A stretch of 64,000 nucleotides of DNA from Merdiplasma sp905207905 (GCA_902475025.1 CABRXX010000006.1:1-64000); one strand, 5' to 3'. Numbered from the stretch's first letter, positions 43,366 to 52,857 are shown. The notes: generated by a model from the letters alone, not told the origin. Numbers and translations are program-made.

Positions 43366-43570
43366 AGATACAGTTCCTCCGCAAGTAGGTCTTATTTTTA
43401 TCTTTGCACATTATACTATATTTTTAAGGAGCTGTCATTTAAAAAATGAGAAGCAGAAGGATTCTGATTTTTGCTGCCGCTGTTTTATGAGCTTGGAATA
43501 TCCCACCCGTTTTTGGAAACTTTTTTGGAAGATAGGGGAAGGGAAACACTTTTGCGAATATAGAAGAAAG
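43366..43570. other. Gene-free spacer upstream of traX-like gene
   Basis: AT-rich near 43400 (possible promoter for the minus-strand TraX gene), otherwise no gene or repeat that I can support. The strong hairpin at 43571-43625 lies next to it. Confidence 0.4.
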
Positions 43571-43625
43571 AAGAAAACCGCTGTCCGGCAGGGGGATTAT
43601 TCCCCGGCCGGACAGCGGTTTTCTT
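43571..43625 (-). terminator. Strong terminator hairpin after htpG
   Basis: AAGAAAACCGCTGTCCGGC (43571-43589) and GCCGGACAGCGGTTTTCTT (43607-43625) are perfect 19-bp arms around a 17-nt loop, with T-rich ends on either strand. It lies 135 nt beyond the htpG stop. Confidence 0.85.
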
Positions 43626-43759
43626 CCGTCATGTCTGTGGTATATCCGTATTATGATGGGATTATTTCTGGGCTTTATGAATTTGCCCGCTGCAGATATT
43701 CCTGTCTGCAAAGCTCCTGATTTAGGAACGAATCATCCTGGTTCTTGCCTGTCTGGCGG

Positions 43760-45892
43760 CTATTTGGTCAGCAGCATCATGATCTCGTTGCTGCGGGCAA
43801 TGAATTTGGTCATCTCATCGGGAGATAAGGGCTTGTGAGCCAGCATGGCCAGATCGTAAAGCTGGCGGCACATCATGGGAACGTGTTCCCCATCTTTATT
43901 CTGGAGAATGTACTGTACCAACTGGTTGTTAGCATTGAGAACCAGGGTTTCGGAAGAGCCGAACATGGAGGGATCCATGCCGTACATATTGTACATTTTC
44001 ATCATATCCTGCATTCTGCGGCTTTCTTCAGAGAGGATCATCATGGAGGAAATGCCTGCATTTTTCAGTTTTTCTACCTTTACTTCCAGCTTTTCTTTCT
44101 CCAGATTCTTGCGGAACAGCTCTGTGAGGGTTTCAGCAGTTTCTTTTAACTCTTCTTCGCTGGTTTCCTCTTTGAAGGTGTCGGTTACATCTGCGTCAAT
44201 GCGTTCAAATTTTATTTCTTCATTGGTGCGCTCTACATGAGTGATAAAGGCAGTATCGATGTTGTGTTTTAAGATCACTGCGTTTAAGCCTGCGTCCTTG
44301 AACATATTGATATACTGGCTCTGCTGAATTTCATCGGTGACATAGTGGATAGTTGTCTTGGGCTTTTCCTTTTCTTCCTCAGAAACTTCAGCGGAATCCT
44401 CTTTGGAAGCTTCCGTCTTAGCGGAGGTTTCGTTGCTGTCCTGGGCGGAAACAGTTTCTGCAGGATCTTCTGTGAAGTCTACCGTCTCATCCACACCCTC
44501 GGCCTGATCTTTCTTCTGCTCCAGCAGCTCCTTCAGAGTGAGATAGCTGTTGTTAATATCCTTATAAAGGATATAATCCATCATCTTGTCGCTGAATTTG
44601 GTATCCTTGATACAGCCGAATTTGATAAAGGGATTGATGTCATCCCAGTATTTTTCATAATTTTCCCGGTCTGTCTTGCACATGCCGGAGAGCTTGTCAG
44701 CCACCTTTTTCGTAATATAGTCAGAAATCTTTTTCACAAAGCCGTCATTCTGCAGAGCGCTTCTGGAAACGTTCAGAGGAAGATCCGGGCAGTCGATGAC
44801 ACCCTTTAACAACATCAAAAATTCAGGGATCACCTCTTTGATGTTATCTGCAATGAATACCTGGTTATTGTACAGCTTAATGGTGCCCTCAATGGAATCG
44901 TACTCCGTATTGATCTTGGGGAAGTACAGGATGCCCTTGAGGTTAAAGGGATAGTCCATGTTCAGGTGGATCCAGAACAGAGGCTCTTTGTAATCCATAA
45001 ATACTTTGCGGTAGAAATCTTTGTATTCCTCCTCTGTACATTCGTTGGGATGCTTGGTCCACAGAGGATGGATATCATTTACCGGAACCGGGCGTTTGTT
45101 GATCTTTACCCGCTCTCTGGCAGGAGAGATCTCCACTACTTCTTTGTTTCCGTTTTCATCTTCCTTTTCTTCTGTTTTGGCATCTTCATGGATGTGCTCA
45201 ACCACCACGTCATCCTCTTTTAATTCGGATTCGTCAATGGTCTCATATTCCTGAGGGGCATTGGCTTTGGAGAGATAAATCTCCACAGGCATGAAGGAAC
45301 AGTATTTCTCCAGAACTTCCCGCATCCGATATTCATTGGCAAACTCCAGACGCTCTTCATTCAGATGGAGGGTGATCTCGGTTCCTACAGTGGTCTTTGT
45401 GCCGTCTTCAATGGTGTACTCAGAGCCGCCGTCGCTTTCCCAGTGGACTGCCGCAGCATCCTTCTGATAGGAGAGCGTATCAATCTCAACGGAGTCAGCC
45501 ACCATGAAGACAGAGTAAAAGCCCAGACCAAAGTGGCCGATGATCTCGTCTTTGTTGGTTTTATCCTTATATTTCTCCAGGAAAGCGGTAGCGCCGGAAA
45601 ATGCGATCTGGGTAATATATTCTTCCACCTCGTCAGCAGTCATACCAAGACCGGTATCAATAAATTTCAGAGTTTTATCCTCGGGATTGACAATTACCTG
45701 GATAGAATCCTTGTGATCCTCCGGATAGGAATATTCGCCCATGATCTCCAGCTTATGCAGTTTGGTGATAGCATCGCAGCCGTTGGAAACTACCTCACGG
45801 GCGAAAATATCGTGGTCAGAATAAAGCCATTTCTTTATAATAGGAAAAATATTTTCACTGTTAATAGAAAGGCTGCCAGTTCTCTTGCTCAT
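43760..45892 (-). CDS. htpG: Chaperone HtpG (Hsp90)
   Basis: About 710 residues from the ATG at 45892, which has AAGGAG 8 nt upstream. The GHKL ATPase domain is clear: VSNGCDAITKLHKLE, DTGLGMTADEVEEYI and GHFGLGFYSVFMVADSVEI. The middle-domain block PLNVSRSALQNDGFVKKISDYI follows. It is longer than E. coli HtpG (624) because of two acidic inserts, around residues 225-255 and, strongly, ~470-530 (runs of Glu, Asp, Ser, Thr, Ala). Regulation: CIRCE element and sigma-A promoter upstream. Confidence 0.95.
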   Translation of the reverse strand: MSKRTGSLSINSENIFPIIKKWLYSDHDIFAREVVSNGCDAITKLHKLEIMGEYSYPEDHKDSIQVIVNPEDKTLKFIDTGLGMTADEVEEYITQIAFSGATAFLEKYKDKTNKDEIIGHFGLGFYSVFMVADSVEIDTLSYQKDAAAVHWESDGGSEYTIEDGTKTTVGTEITLHLNEERLEFANEYRMREVLEKYCSFMPVEIYLSKANAPQEYETIDESELKEDDVVVEHIHEDAKTEEKEDENGNKEVVEISPARERVKINKRPVPVNDIHPLWTKHPNECTEEEYKDFYRKVFMDYKEPLFWIHLNMDYPFNLKGILYFPKINTEYDSIEGTIKLYNNQVFIADNIKEVIPEFLMLLKGVIDCPDLPLNVSRSALQNDGFVKKISDYITKKVADKLSGMCKTDRENYEKYWDDINPFIKFGCIKDTKFSDKMMDYILYKDINNSYLTLKELLEQKKDQAEGVDETVDFTEDPAETVSAQDSNETSAKTEASKEDSAEVSEEEKEKPKTTIHYVTDEIQQSQYINMFKDAGLNAVILKHNIDTAFITHVERTNEEIKFERIDADVTDTFKEETSEEELKETAETLTELFRKNLEKEKLEVKVEKLKNAGISSMMILSEESRRMQDMMKMYNMYGMDPSMFGSSETLVLNANNQLVQYILQNKDGEHVPMMCRQLYDLAMLAHKPLSPDEMTKFIARSNEIMMLLTK

Positions 45893-45974
45893 ATACAACA
45901 CTCCTTATAATAAATATAGTAATTATTTGGTACAAAGTAATGAAAAATCGGGAAAATTCCGTGTTCTGAACCCT

Positions 45975-46003
45975 ATTGTAATCCCGGCATATCGAAATGT
46001 CAA
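45975..46003 (-). promoter_or_regulatory. Sigma-A promoter of htpG
   Basis: On the minus strand TTGACA (46003-45998), a 17-nt spacer and TACAAT (45980-45975), a near-consensus vegetative promoter about 80 nt before the htpG start. Confidence 0.85.
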
Positions 46004-46010
46004 GAAAAAA

Positions 46011-46037
46011 TTAGCACTCAACAAAAAAGAGTGCTAA
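46011..46037 (-). promoter_or_regulatory. CIRCE element (HrcA operator)
   Basis: TTAGCACTC, nine bases, GAGTGCTAA: an exact match to the CIRCE inverted repeat bound by the heat-shock repressor HrcA. It ends 8 nt upstream of the htpG -35 box, so it should place htpG under HrcA. Confidence 0.95.
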
Positions 46038-46198
46038 CAAAAAGGGGGATATAGGATTAGGAATGGATAGCATCCGTGTACAAGGCGGCAGGACAAGGAA
46101 AAATTCGGCTAATCTTAGGGCTTAAAGCGCGCTGCTTTTTGTACACGGCTGCTAGCTGCATGATCATTATATAGATCAGGGCTTTTGACACCCTAATC

Positions 46199-46699
46199 TT
46201 ATATAGAAAGAAAAGGGATTTGCCGCTGGCGGAAAAATTTTTCCACCATGGTATCCCAGGCAAAATCCAGGGACTTATCCAGGGTGAAGATGTGCAGGGA
46301 GGTTCCGGTGGTGCCAAATACCTCCTTTCCATTATAATGGATGTTCAGAAACAGACCTGCCACATCATTGACGGCAAGTTGGATCCCGGACTGTTCCAGC
46401 AGCTTTTCTGTATTATAGTCAGCCAGGCGGAAAACCAGTTTGAAATTCAGCGGGGTATGTCTGCCTTTGACCAGTTCATAGAAAAAAGGGCGGATCAGCC
46501 GCCAGGTAAGAACGGAACCGGCGGGAAGAGCAGTTTGATCCTGGGAAAGGCCAAAATAATCTTTGTGAAAACTGCCGTCAATATGGAAGGTGGTAAAGGT
46601 GGTGATGGAGGCTTCTGAAAGAAGAAACGCGTCAAAGCATTCGGTAGTCAAAAGCCGGGACATAAAATCTTTCACATCTGGAAACTGTAATGAGTGCAA
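46199..46699 (-). CDS. DUF5721-like protein
   Basis: A 166-residue soluble protein beginning at a TTG that lies 6 nt after GGAGG. Its opening, LQFPDVKDFMSRLLTTECFD, then FLLSEASITTFTTFHIDG, matches my memory of the DUF5721 family of clostridial proteins, whose function is unknown. The remainder is mixed alpha/beta, with no signal peptide or membrane helix. It runs towards htpG on the same strand but the CIRCE-htpG promoter lies between them, so it is likely separately transcribed. Confidence 0.75.
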   Translation of the reverse strand: MHSLQFPDVKDFMSRLLTTECFDAFLLSEASITTFTTFHIDGSFHKDYFGLSQDQTALPAGSVLTWRLIRPFFYELVKGRHTPLNFKLVFRLADYNTEKLLEQSGIQLAVNDVAGLFLNIHYNGKEVFGTTGTSLHIFTLDKSLDFAWDTMVEKFFRQRQIPFLSI

Positions 46700-46867
46700 G
46701 GGAGACCTCCGATCCTGCTGGCATCGAAAAAACTTCTGTGACAGCCCTGTATAGAAAACATCATGAACGCTTTTCTATGGGGATGCAGCAGTAATAGTAT
46801 CATAAAATAGTTAAAAAATATTATAATCTTGTTTTTCCCTCTTTTCAAGAAGAAATAGATGTGCTAT

Positions 46868-46896
46868 CATAATGTAGTATTTATTACTACGTTATG
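46868..46896. promoter_or_regulatory. Palindrome upstream of degV
   Basis: CATAATGTAGTA (46868-46879) and TACTACGTTATG (46885-46896) form an inverted repeat with one mismatch and a 5-nt centre, overlapping a possible -10 (TATCAT, 46865-46870). It may be a repressor operator or a short leader hairpin. Confidence 0.45.
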
Positions 46897-46926
46897 AAAT
46901 CTGAATATTAAATCCTGGAGGTTATT

Positions 46927-47766
46927 ATGAAATACAGAGTTGTGGTGGATAGTTGCGGTGAACTGACGGAGGAGATGAAGCGGGATGAACATTTTGTTTC
47001 TGCTCCTCTGACTATGCAGTTGGATGAATATGATTTTGTGGATGACGAGAGTTTTGATCAGGCAGACTTTCTGCGAAAGACTGCGGCCAGCCCAAACTGT
47101 CCGAAATCTGCTTGTCCCTCGCCGGAGTTTTATCAGAAGGCATACGACTGTGGTGCAGAGCATATCTATGCAGTTACGCTATCCGCAGAACTCAGTGGGT
47201 CCTATAACAGCGCTGAGCTGGGAAAAAATCTGTTTCTGGAGGAGCACCCAGAAGCGAAGATCCATGTGTTTAATTCCCGCTCCGCTTCTGTGGGAGAGAC
47301 CCTGATTGCCCTGAAGATTCGGGAGTGTGAGGAAGCAGGCATGAGCTTCGAAACTGTGGTAGAAACGGTTGAGCGCTTTATTGCAGGAGAGAATACCTGG
47401 TTTGTGTTGGAAACATTGGAGACGCTGCGAAAGAACGGCCGGTTGAGCAACGTGAAGGCTATGGTGGCCAATGTGCTGAAGATCAAACCGGTGATGGTAT
47501 CCACTCCGGAAGGAAATATTGCCCAGCTGGATCAGGCCAGAGGAATTAACAAAGCGCTTATCAAGATGGTAAACTATATTGCAGAGACTGCGGAAGATCC
47601 GGAAAACCGCATTCTGGCTATCGCTCACTGCAACTGTAGGGAGCGGGCCATGATGGTGAGAGATGCGCTGCTGGAAAAGATGAAAGTGAAAGATGTGTTT
47701 GTACTGGATACTGCAGGAATCAGTACGATGTATGCCAATGACGGAGGCGTCATTGTGGCGATCTAA
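46927..47766 (+). CDS. DegV-family fatty-acid-binding protein
   Basis: A 279-residue protein. Start YRVVVDSCGELTEEM (the DegV N-terminal SCDLT-type motif), then KSACPSPEFYQKAYDC and a AVTLSAELSGSYNSAELG loop that contacts the fatty-acid carboxylate, with LETLRKNGRLSNVKAMVANVLKIKPVM in the C-terminal domain. Family members bind fatty acids and some (FakB) present them to a fatty-acid kinase for phospholipid synthesis; the kinase is not encoded here. A CTGGAGG lies ~6 nt before the ATG. Confidence 0.9.
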   Translation: MKYRVVVDSCGELTEEMKRDEHFVSAPLTMQLDEYDFVDDESFDQADFLRKTAASPNCPKSACPSPEFYQKAYDCGAEHIYAVTLSAELSGSYNSAELGKNLFLEEHPEAKIHVFNSRSASVGETLIALKIRECEEAGMSFETVVETVERFIAGENTWFVLETLETLRKNGRLSNVKAMVANVLKIKPVMVSTPEGNIAQLDQARGINKALIKMVNYIAETAEDPENRILAIAHCNCRERAMMVRDALLEKMKVKDVFVLDTAGISTMYANDGGVIVAI

Positions 47767-48093
47767 GTTACGGTGCTGCTTTTCAAAGCTGTTGTTTGAG
47801 AAAAAAATTCCCTGTACATTTCCCACAGTTCCCTTCTGTAAATAATGGATAAACTTGTGAAAGGTGTCGGAAAATGACGAAAATTGGCGGTTTTCACCGA
47901 GAATTTTGGATGCTTTTCCGATGAGAAGTGTGGAAGTTGGCGAATATAACCAATAAAATCTTAAGATTTTCAATGAAAAGCGAAAAATATTCTATGTTTT
48001 ATTTTGACAAGATTGTGTAGAATGTCAATATCAAGAGACGGAACGGACGAGAGTCCGAAGAAAAAGTCCGTACAGAAGGGAGAAAATGATACT
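47767..48093. other. Intergenic region upstream of mglB
   Basis: No gene. It contains the exact 16-bp palindrome AAAATCTTAAGATTTT at 47955-47970, a candidate operator, and TTGACA at 48004-48009. The -10 partner is not clear: AATATC at a 17-nt spacing is poor. The start of mglB is the ATG at 48094; an upstream in-frame codon in this region lacks a ribosome binding site. Confidence 0.5.
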
Positions 48094-49329
48094 ATGATGA
48101 AACGCGCATTAGCACTGACAATGGCAGCTGTTATGGGTCTTTCTATGACTGCATTTGCTGAAGGAGAGGTAGCCAACAAGGATAAGCCACTGGTATGGTA
48201 CAACCGTCAGCCTTCCAACAGCTCCACTGGAGAATTGGATATGGCAGCTTTGAACTTCAATGAAAATACTTACTATGTAGGTTTTGATGCAAACCAGGGT
48301 GCAGAACTGCAGGGTGTTATGGTTCTGGATTACATCAAAGCACATATCAGCGAGATCGACCGCAACGGCGACGGAACCATCGGTTATGTTCTGGCAATCG
48401 GAGATATCGGACATAACGATTCCATCGCACGTACAAGAGGCGTTCGTAAAGCTCTTGGAACCGGCGTTGACAAAGATGGCAACATCAACAGTGATCCGGT
48501 AGGAACCAACACCGATGGATCTGCTACTGCAGTGCAGGATGGTTCTCTGGAAGTTGACGGAACTACTTATGTAGTGCGTGAGCTGGCTTCTCAGGAGATG
48601 AAGAACTCCGCAGGTGCTACCTGGGATGCAGCTACTGCTGGTAACGCAATCGGAACCTGGTCTTCCTCTTTCGGCGATCAGATTGATGTAGTAGTTTCCA
48701 ATAATGATGGTATGGGAATGTCCATGTTCAACGCATGGTCCAAAGACAACAAGGTTCCCACCTTCGGTTACGATGCAAACAGTGACGCAGTAGCAGCAAT
48801 CGCAGAGGGCTACGGCGGAACCATCAGCCAGCATGCAGACGTTCAGGCTTACCTGACTCTTCGTGTTCTGCGTAACGCTCTGGACGGCGTAGATATCGAT
48901 ACTGGTATTGGTACTGCAGATGACGCTGGCAACGTTCTTAGCGAAGACGTATATGTATACAACGAAGAGCAGCGTTCCTACTACGCATTGAACGTAGCTG
49001 TTACCGCTGACAACTATCAGGATTTCACAGACTCCACCAAGGTTTACGAGCCTGTATCCAACCAGCTTGATGAGGCAGCTCATCCCGCTAAGAAGGTATG
49101 GCTGAACATCTACAACGCAGCAGATAACTTCCTGAGCGCTACTTATCAGCCGCTGCTTCAGAACTACGATGACCTGCTGAACCTGGACGTTGAGTACATC
49201 GGCGGTGACGGACAGACTGAGTCCAACATCACTAACCGTCTGGGCAACCCCAGCCAGTATGATGCATTCGCAATCAACATGGTTAAGACCGACAACGCAG
49301 CTTCCTATACATCTCTGCTTAGTCAGTAA
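48094..49329 (+). CDS. mglB: Galactose/methyl-galactoside-type substrate-binding protein
   Basis: About 411 residues. The signal peptide is MMKRALALTMAAVMGLSMTAFAEG; there is no lipobox, so the anchoring mode is not obvious. The mature protein has the MglB calcium-binding loop (DRNGDGTIGYV) and the adjoining IGDIGHNDSIARTRGVRKAL block of galactose/glucose-binding protein. Codon choice is strongly biased to favoured codons (GCA, AAC, CGT, GGT), as expected for a very highly expressed binding protein. It is ~80 residues longer than E. coli MglB, mainly from Asp/Thr/Gly-rich loops. GGGAG precedes the ATG. Confidence 0.9.
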   Translation: MMKRALALTMAAVMGLSMTAFAEGEVANKDKPLVWYNRQPSNSSTGELDMAALNFNENTYYVGFDANQGAELQGVMVLDYIKAHISEIDRNGDGTIGYVLAIGDIGHNDSIARTRGVRKALGTGVDKDGNINSDPVGTNTDGSATAVQDGSLEVDGTTYVVRELASQEMKNSAGATWDAATAGNAIGTWSSSFGDQIDVVVSNNDGMGMSMFNAWSKDNKVPTFGYDANSDAVAAIAEGYGGTISQHADVQAYLTLRVLRNALDGVDIDTGIGTADDAGNVLSEDVYVYNEEQRSYYALNVAVTADNYQDFTDSTKVYEPVSNQLDEAAHPAKKVWLNIYNAADNFLSATYQPLLQNYDDLLNLDVEYIGGDGQTESNITNRLGNPSQYDAFAINMVKTDNAASYTSLLSQ

Positions 49330-49443
49330 TTATTACAGAAACAATAAAGAGGTACAGATTATTAGGGAGAAGAAATTCTCCCTAATAGTTTGTTAAGGGA
49401 ATCTAGAGAAAATTATAAATCTACTGATACAGGAGTAAAAATA

Positions 49444-50952
49444 ATGGCAGATAAGAAAAGTGAAAATATCTTATCAATACGCGGAATGTGTAAATCCTTC
49501 GGCAGAAACCGGGTTCTGGATCACATCAATCTGAATGTGAAACGGGGAACGGTTATGGGACTGATGGGTGAGAACGGAGCTGGAAAGTCAACCATGATGA
49601 AATGTCTTTTCGGTACGTACCAGAAAGACGAGGGAACCATCATCCTGGATGGAAAAGAAGTAAGTTTTTCAGGCCCCAAGGATGCGCTGGAGAACGGCAT
49701 CGCCATGGTACACCAGGAGCTGAATCAGTGTCTTGAACGGAATGTAATGGATAATCTGTTTTTGGGCCGTTACCCGTTAAATTCCATGGGCGTAGTTGAT
49801 GAGGGAAGAATGAAAAAAGAGGCGTCTGAGCTGTTCCGTAAGCTGGGTATGACCGTAAATCTGACACAGCCTATGCGGAATATGTCGGTATCTCAGCGTC
49901 AGATGTGCGAGATTGCAAAGGCAATTTCCTATAATGCAAAAGTGATTGTTCTGGACGAGCCCACTTCCTCCCTGACGGTACAGGAGGTTGATAAGCTCTT
50001 TGAGATGATGAGAATGCTGAAGGAGCAGGGAATTGCTCTCATCTACATTTCTCATAAGATGGATGAGATTTTTGAGATCTGCGATGAGATCTCCGTACTG
50101 CGTGACGGTAACCTGGTAATGACCAAATCCTCCAAGGAGACGGACATGAATGAGCTGATTGCAGCCATGGTTGGACGTTCTCTGGAAAATCGGTTCCCAC
50201 CGGTAGACAATACTCCGGGAGATGTGATTTTGTCCGTTCAGCATCTGTCCACCAAATTCGAGCCTCATTTGCAGGATATCACCTTTGATGTAAAAGAAGG
50301 AGAGATCTTCGGACTGTACGGCTTGGTAGGCGCCGGACGTACAGAGCTTTTGGAGACCATCTTCGGTGTTCGTACCAGAGCGGCAGGCCGGGTATATTAT
50401 AATGGACGTCTGATGAACTTTGACAGTGCAAGAGACGCTATGGAGCATGGGTTTGCCATGATCACAGAAGAGCGTAAGGCGAATGGACTGTTTTTAAAGG
50501 GGGATCTGACCTTTAATACCACCATTGCCAATCTGAGTCAGTATATGTCCGGAGTAGCGCTGTCTGATACTAAGATGACAAAGGCAACTGCCAGTGAGAT
50601 CAAGATCATGCATACGAAATGTATGGGACCGGAAGATATGATTACAAGCCTTTCCGGCGGTAATCAGCAGAAAGTCATCTTTGGTAAATGGCTGGAGCGC
50701 AGTCCCAATGTGTTTATGATGGACGAGCCTACCCGAGGCATTGATGTTGGTGCAAAGTATGAGATTTACGAGCTGATCATCCAGATGGCGAAACAGGGAA
50801 AGACCATCATTGTGGTTTCCTCTGAGATGCCGGAGATCCTGGGAATTACCAACCGGATCGGCGTTATGTCCAACGGACATCTTTCCGGTATTGTAAATAC
50901 CAAGGAGACAAATCAGGAAGAACTTTTAAGACTCAGCGCAAAATACCTATAA
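49444..50952 (+). CDS. mglA: Galactose/methyl-galactoside importer ATP-binding protein
   Basis: About 502 residues from the ATG at 49444, which follows AGGAGTAAAAATA; longer starts lack this site. Two ATPase domains: Walker A GENGAGKST near residue 45, signature SVSQRQMCEIAKAI, Walker B VIVLDEPTSSLT; then GLVGAGRTELLETIFG, LSGGNQQKVIFGKWL and VFMMDEPTRGIDVG. MHQEL in the first domain is typical of MglA. It drives sugar uptake together with MglB and MglC. Confidence 0.93.
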   Translation: MADKKSENILSIRGMCKSFGRNRVLDHINLNVKRGTVMGLMGENGAGKSTMMKCLFGTYQKDEGTIILDGKEVSFSGPKDALENGIAMVHQELNQCLERNVMDNLFLGRYPLNSMGVVDEGRMKKEASELFRKLGMTVNLTQPMRNMSVSQRQMCEIAKAISYNAKVIVLDEPTSSLTVQEVDKLFEMMRMLKEQGIALIYISHKMDEIFEICDEISVLRDGNLVMTKSSKETDMNELIAAMVGRSLENRFPPVDNTPGDVILSVQHLSTKFEPHLQDITFDVKEGEIFGLYGLVGAGRTELLETIFGVRTRAAGRVYYNGRLMNFDSARDAMEHGFAMITEERKANGLFLKGDLTFNTTIANLSQYMSGVALSDTKMTKATASEIKIMHTKCMGPEDMITSLSGGNQQKVIFGKWLERSPNVFMMDEPTRGIDVGAKYEIYELIIQMAKQGKTIIVVSSEMPEILGITNRIGVMSNGHLSGIVNTKETNQEELLRLSAKYL

Positions 50953-50970
50953 TGAGGGAGAAAGATTATT

Positions 50971-52626
50971 ATGGCAAATGGAAATGGTAAGATTCTGACA
51001 GTTGAGCAGGAACAGAAACTGCGTCAGCCCATTGAAGATTATGTCGGAAAAATTCAGGCAAAGATTGACAGCCTCAGAGCGGATGGCACTGATAAAGTGG
51101 TGGCGATTCAGAACAAAATGGATTCTGTAAAGAGAGACCGCACACTGACCTCTTCGGAAAAAGAGTCTGCAAAAGCAACGCTGCAGAGCGAGCTGCAGAA
51201 GGCAAAATCTGTGGAAGCTGCCAACAAAAATGAAGTTTCAAAATTAATTGGGGATGCGGAAAACTACCTCAAAGCACATTTCGACAAAGAGTACTATCAG
51301 CCGGTGAAAGAGAGCTGCGAGCAGGAAAAAGCCCGGGCGAAAGCCAAGTATGAGGAAAATGTAGCAAAGTTAAATAAAGAGCATCAGGATAATCTGGCGA
51401 AGCTCTCCAATCATCAGGAGATCAAGGATGAGAAGTATGTACATAAAAACAGACTTTTTGATGCCAAGATGACCTATGAGAAAGAGCTTCAGGAGATCAA
51501 GGACAGAAGGCATGCGGCATATACCTGGAAGTATCATATGATTGATCTGCTGCGTATGTCCAAGTTTACCTTTATGGAGAACCGGGCTCAGAAGTGGGAG
51601 AATTATAAGTACACCTTTAACCGCAGAGATTTCCTGCTGAAAAATGGTCTGTACATTGCCATTGTTCTGATTTTCGTGGCTCTGTGCATCATCACACCCA
51701 TTGTAAAGCATACACCGCTGTTGACCTATAATAATGTGCTGAACATCCTTCAGCAGGCATCACCCCGTATGTTCCTGGCCCTTGGAGTTGCCGGACTGAT
51801 CATGTTAGCTGGTACGGATCTTTCTATTGGCCGTATGGTTGGTATGGGTATGACTGCTGCTACCATTATCATGCATCAGGGCAAGAATACCGGTGCTGTG
51901 TTTGGTCATGTATTTGATTTCACAGGACTTCCGGTGATCGTTCGCATGATTTTTGCACTGCTTGTGTGTATCGTACTGTGTACTTTCTTTACTTCCATTG
52001 CAGGTTTCTTCACTGCAAAATTCAAGATGCATCCTTTTATCTCCACCATGGCCAACATGCTGATGATCTTCGGTCTTGTTACCTATGCGACCAAGGGTGT
52101 ATCTTTCGGAGCTATTGAATCCAGCATTCCGGGAATGATTATCCCCAAGATTAACGGATTCCCCACGATTATCATCTGGGCAGTTGTAGCAGTGGTTATC
52201 GTATGGTTTATCTGGAATAAGACAACCTTTGGTAAATATCTGTATGCAGTGGGCGGAAATCCGGAAGCAGCTTCTGTATCCGGTATCTCTGTATTCAAGG
52301 TAACTATGGGTGCATTTATCCTGGCAGGTATTCTGTACGGTTTCGGCGCTTGGCTGGAGTGCGCAAGAATGTTCGGTTCCGGTTCAGCAGCTTACGGGCA
52401 GGGCTGGGAGACCGACGCGATCGCAGCCTGCGTAGTGGGAGGCGTATCCTTCACTGGTGGTATTGGTAAGATTTCAGGTGTCGTAGTTGGTGTGCTGATC
52501 TTCACAGCCCTGACATACTCCCTGACAATTCTTGGTATTGATACTAACCTGCAGTTTGTATTCTCCGGTATCATTATTCTGGTAGCTGTTACACTTGACT
52601 GTCTGAAATATGTACAGAAGAAGTAA
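50971..52626 (+). CDS. mglC: Galactose/methyl-galactoside importer permease with large coiled-coil N-terminus
   Basis: A 551-residue protein. The last ~330 residues are an ordinary CUT2 permease, with LITM-type helices from about residue 224 (LYIAIVLIFVALCIITP), GTDLSIGRMVGMGMTAATI, LYAVGGNPEAASVSGISV and a final IIILVAVTLDCLKYVQ. The first ~220 residues are cytosolic, highly charged and without hydrophobic stretches, with long Lys/Glu/Gln-rich heptad runs (AKATLQSELQKAKSVEAAN; CEQEKARAKAKYEENVAKLN), predicting coiled coil. MglC of E. coli is ~336 residues and lacks this. GGGAG precedes the ATG, 18 nt after mglA. Confidence 0.9.
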   Translation: MANGNGKILTVEQEQKLRQPIEDYVGKIQAKIDSLRADGTDKVVAIQNKMDSVKRDRTLTSSEKESAKATLQSELQKAKSVEAANKNEVSKLIGDAENYLKAHFDKEYYQPVKESCEQEKARAKAKYEENVAKLNKEHQDNLAKLSNHQEIKDEKYVHKNRLFDAKMTYEKELQEIKDRRHAAYTWKYHMIDLLRMSKFTFMENRAQKWENYKYTFNRRDFLLKNGLYIAIVLIFVALCIITPIVKHTPLLTYNNVLNILQQASPRMFLALGVAGLIMLAGTDLSIGRMVGMGMTAATIIMHQGKNTGAVFGHVFDFTGLPVIVRMIFALLVCIVLCTFFTSIAGFFTAKFKMHPFISTMANMLMIFGLVTYATKGVSFGAIESSIPGMIIPKINGFPTIIIWAVVAVVIVWFIWNKTTFGKYLYAVGGNPEAASVSGISVFKVTMGAFILAGILYGFGAWLECARMFGSGSAAYGQGWETDAIAACVVGGVSFTGGIGKISGVVVGVLIFTALTYSLTILGIDTNLQFVFSGIIILVAVTLDCLKYVQKK

Positions 52627-52673
52627 TGGATTGCCAGGTCTGGTGAATTGAAGACTTTATAAGTTCTCTTAAG

Positions 52674-52738
52674 GAGAGCTGTTGTAAAATGAATGAGAGG
52701 TGTTTGTTTTCCCTCTTCTTTTACAGCAGCTCTCTTTT
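52674..52738 (+). terminator. Terminator of the mglBAC operon
   Basis: GAGAGCTGTTGTAAAA (52674-52689) pairs with TTTTACAGCAGCTCTC (52719-52734) with one mismatch, ending in TTTTT. Confidence 0.9.
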
Positions 52739-52746
52739 TCCAGCAG

Positions 52747-52775
52747 TTTACAATTATTTTACCATTTGATATAAT
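52747..52775 (+). promoter_or_regulatory. Promoter of the response-regulator operon
   Basis: TTTACA (52747-52752), 17-nt spacer, TATAAT (52770-52775), 82 nt before the response regulator start. Confidence 0.75.
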
Positions 52776-52857
52776 AGTAACAATCAGTGGACATAGTACA
52801 GTTATAACAAGAATGTCTGAGAAAATAAGAACGAAAAGAAACGATGATGGGGGAAAC

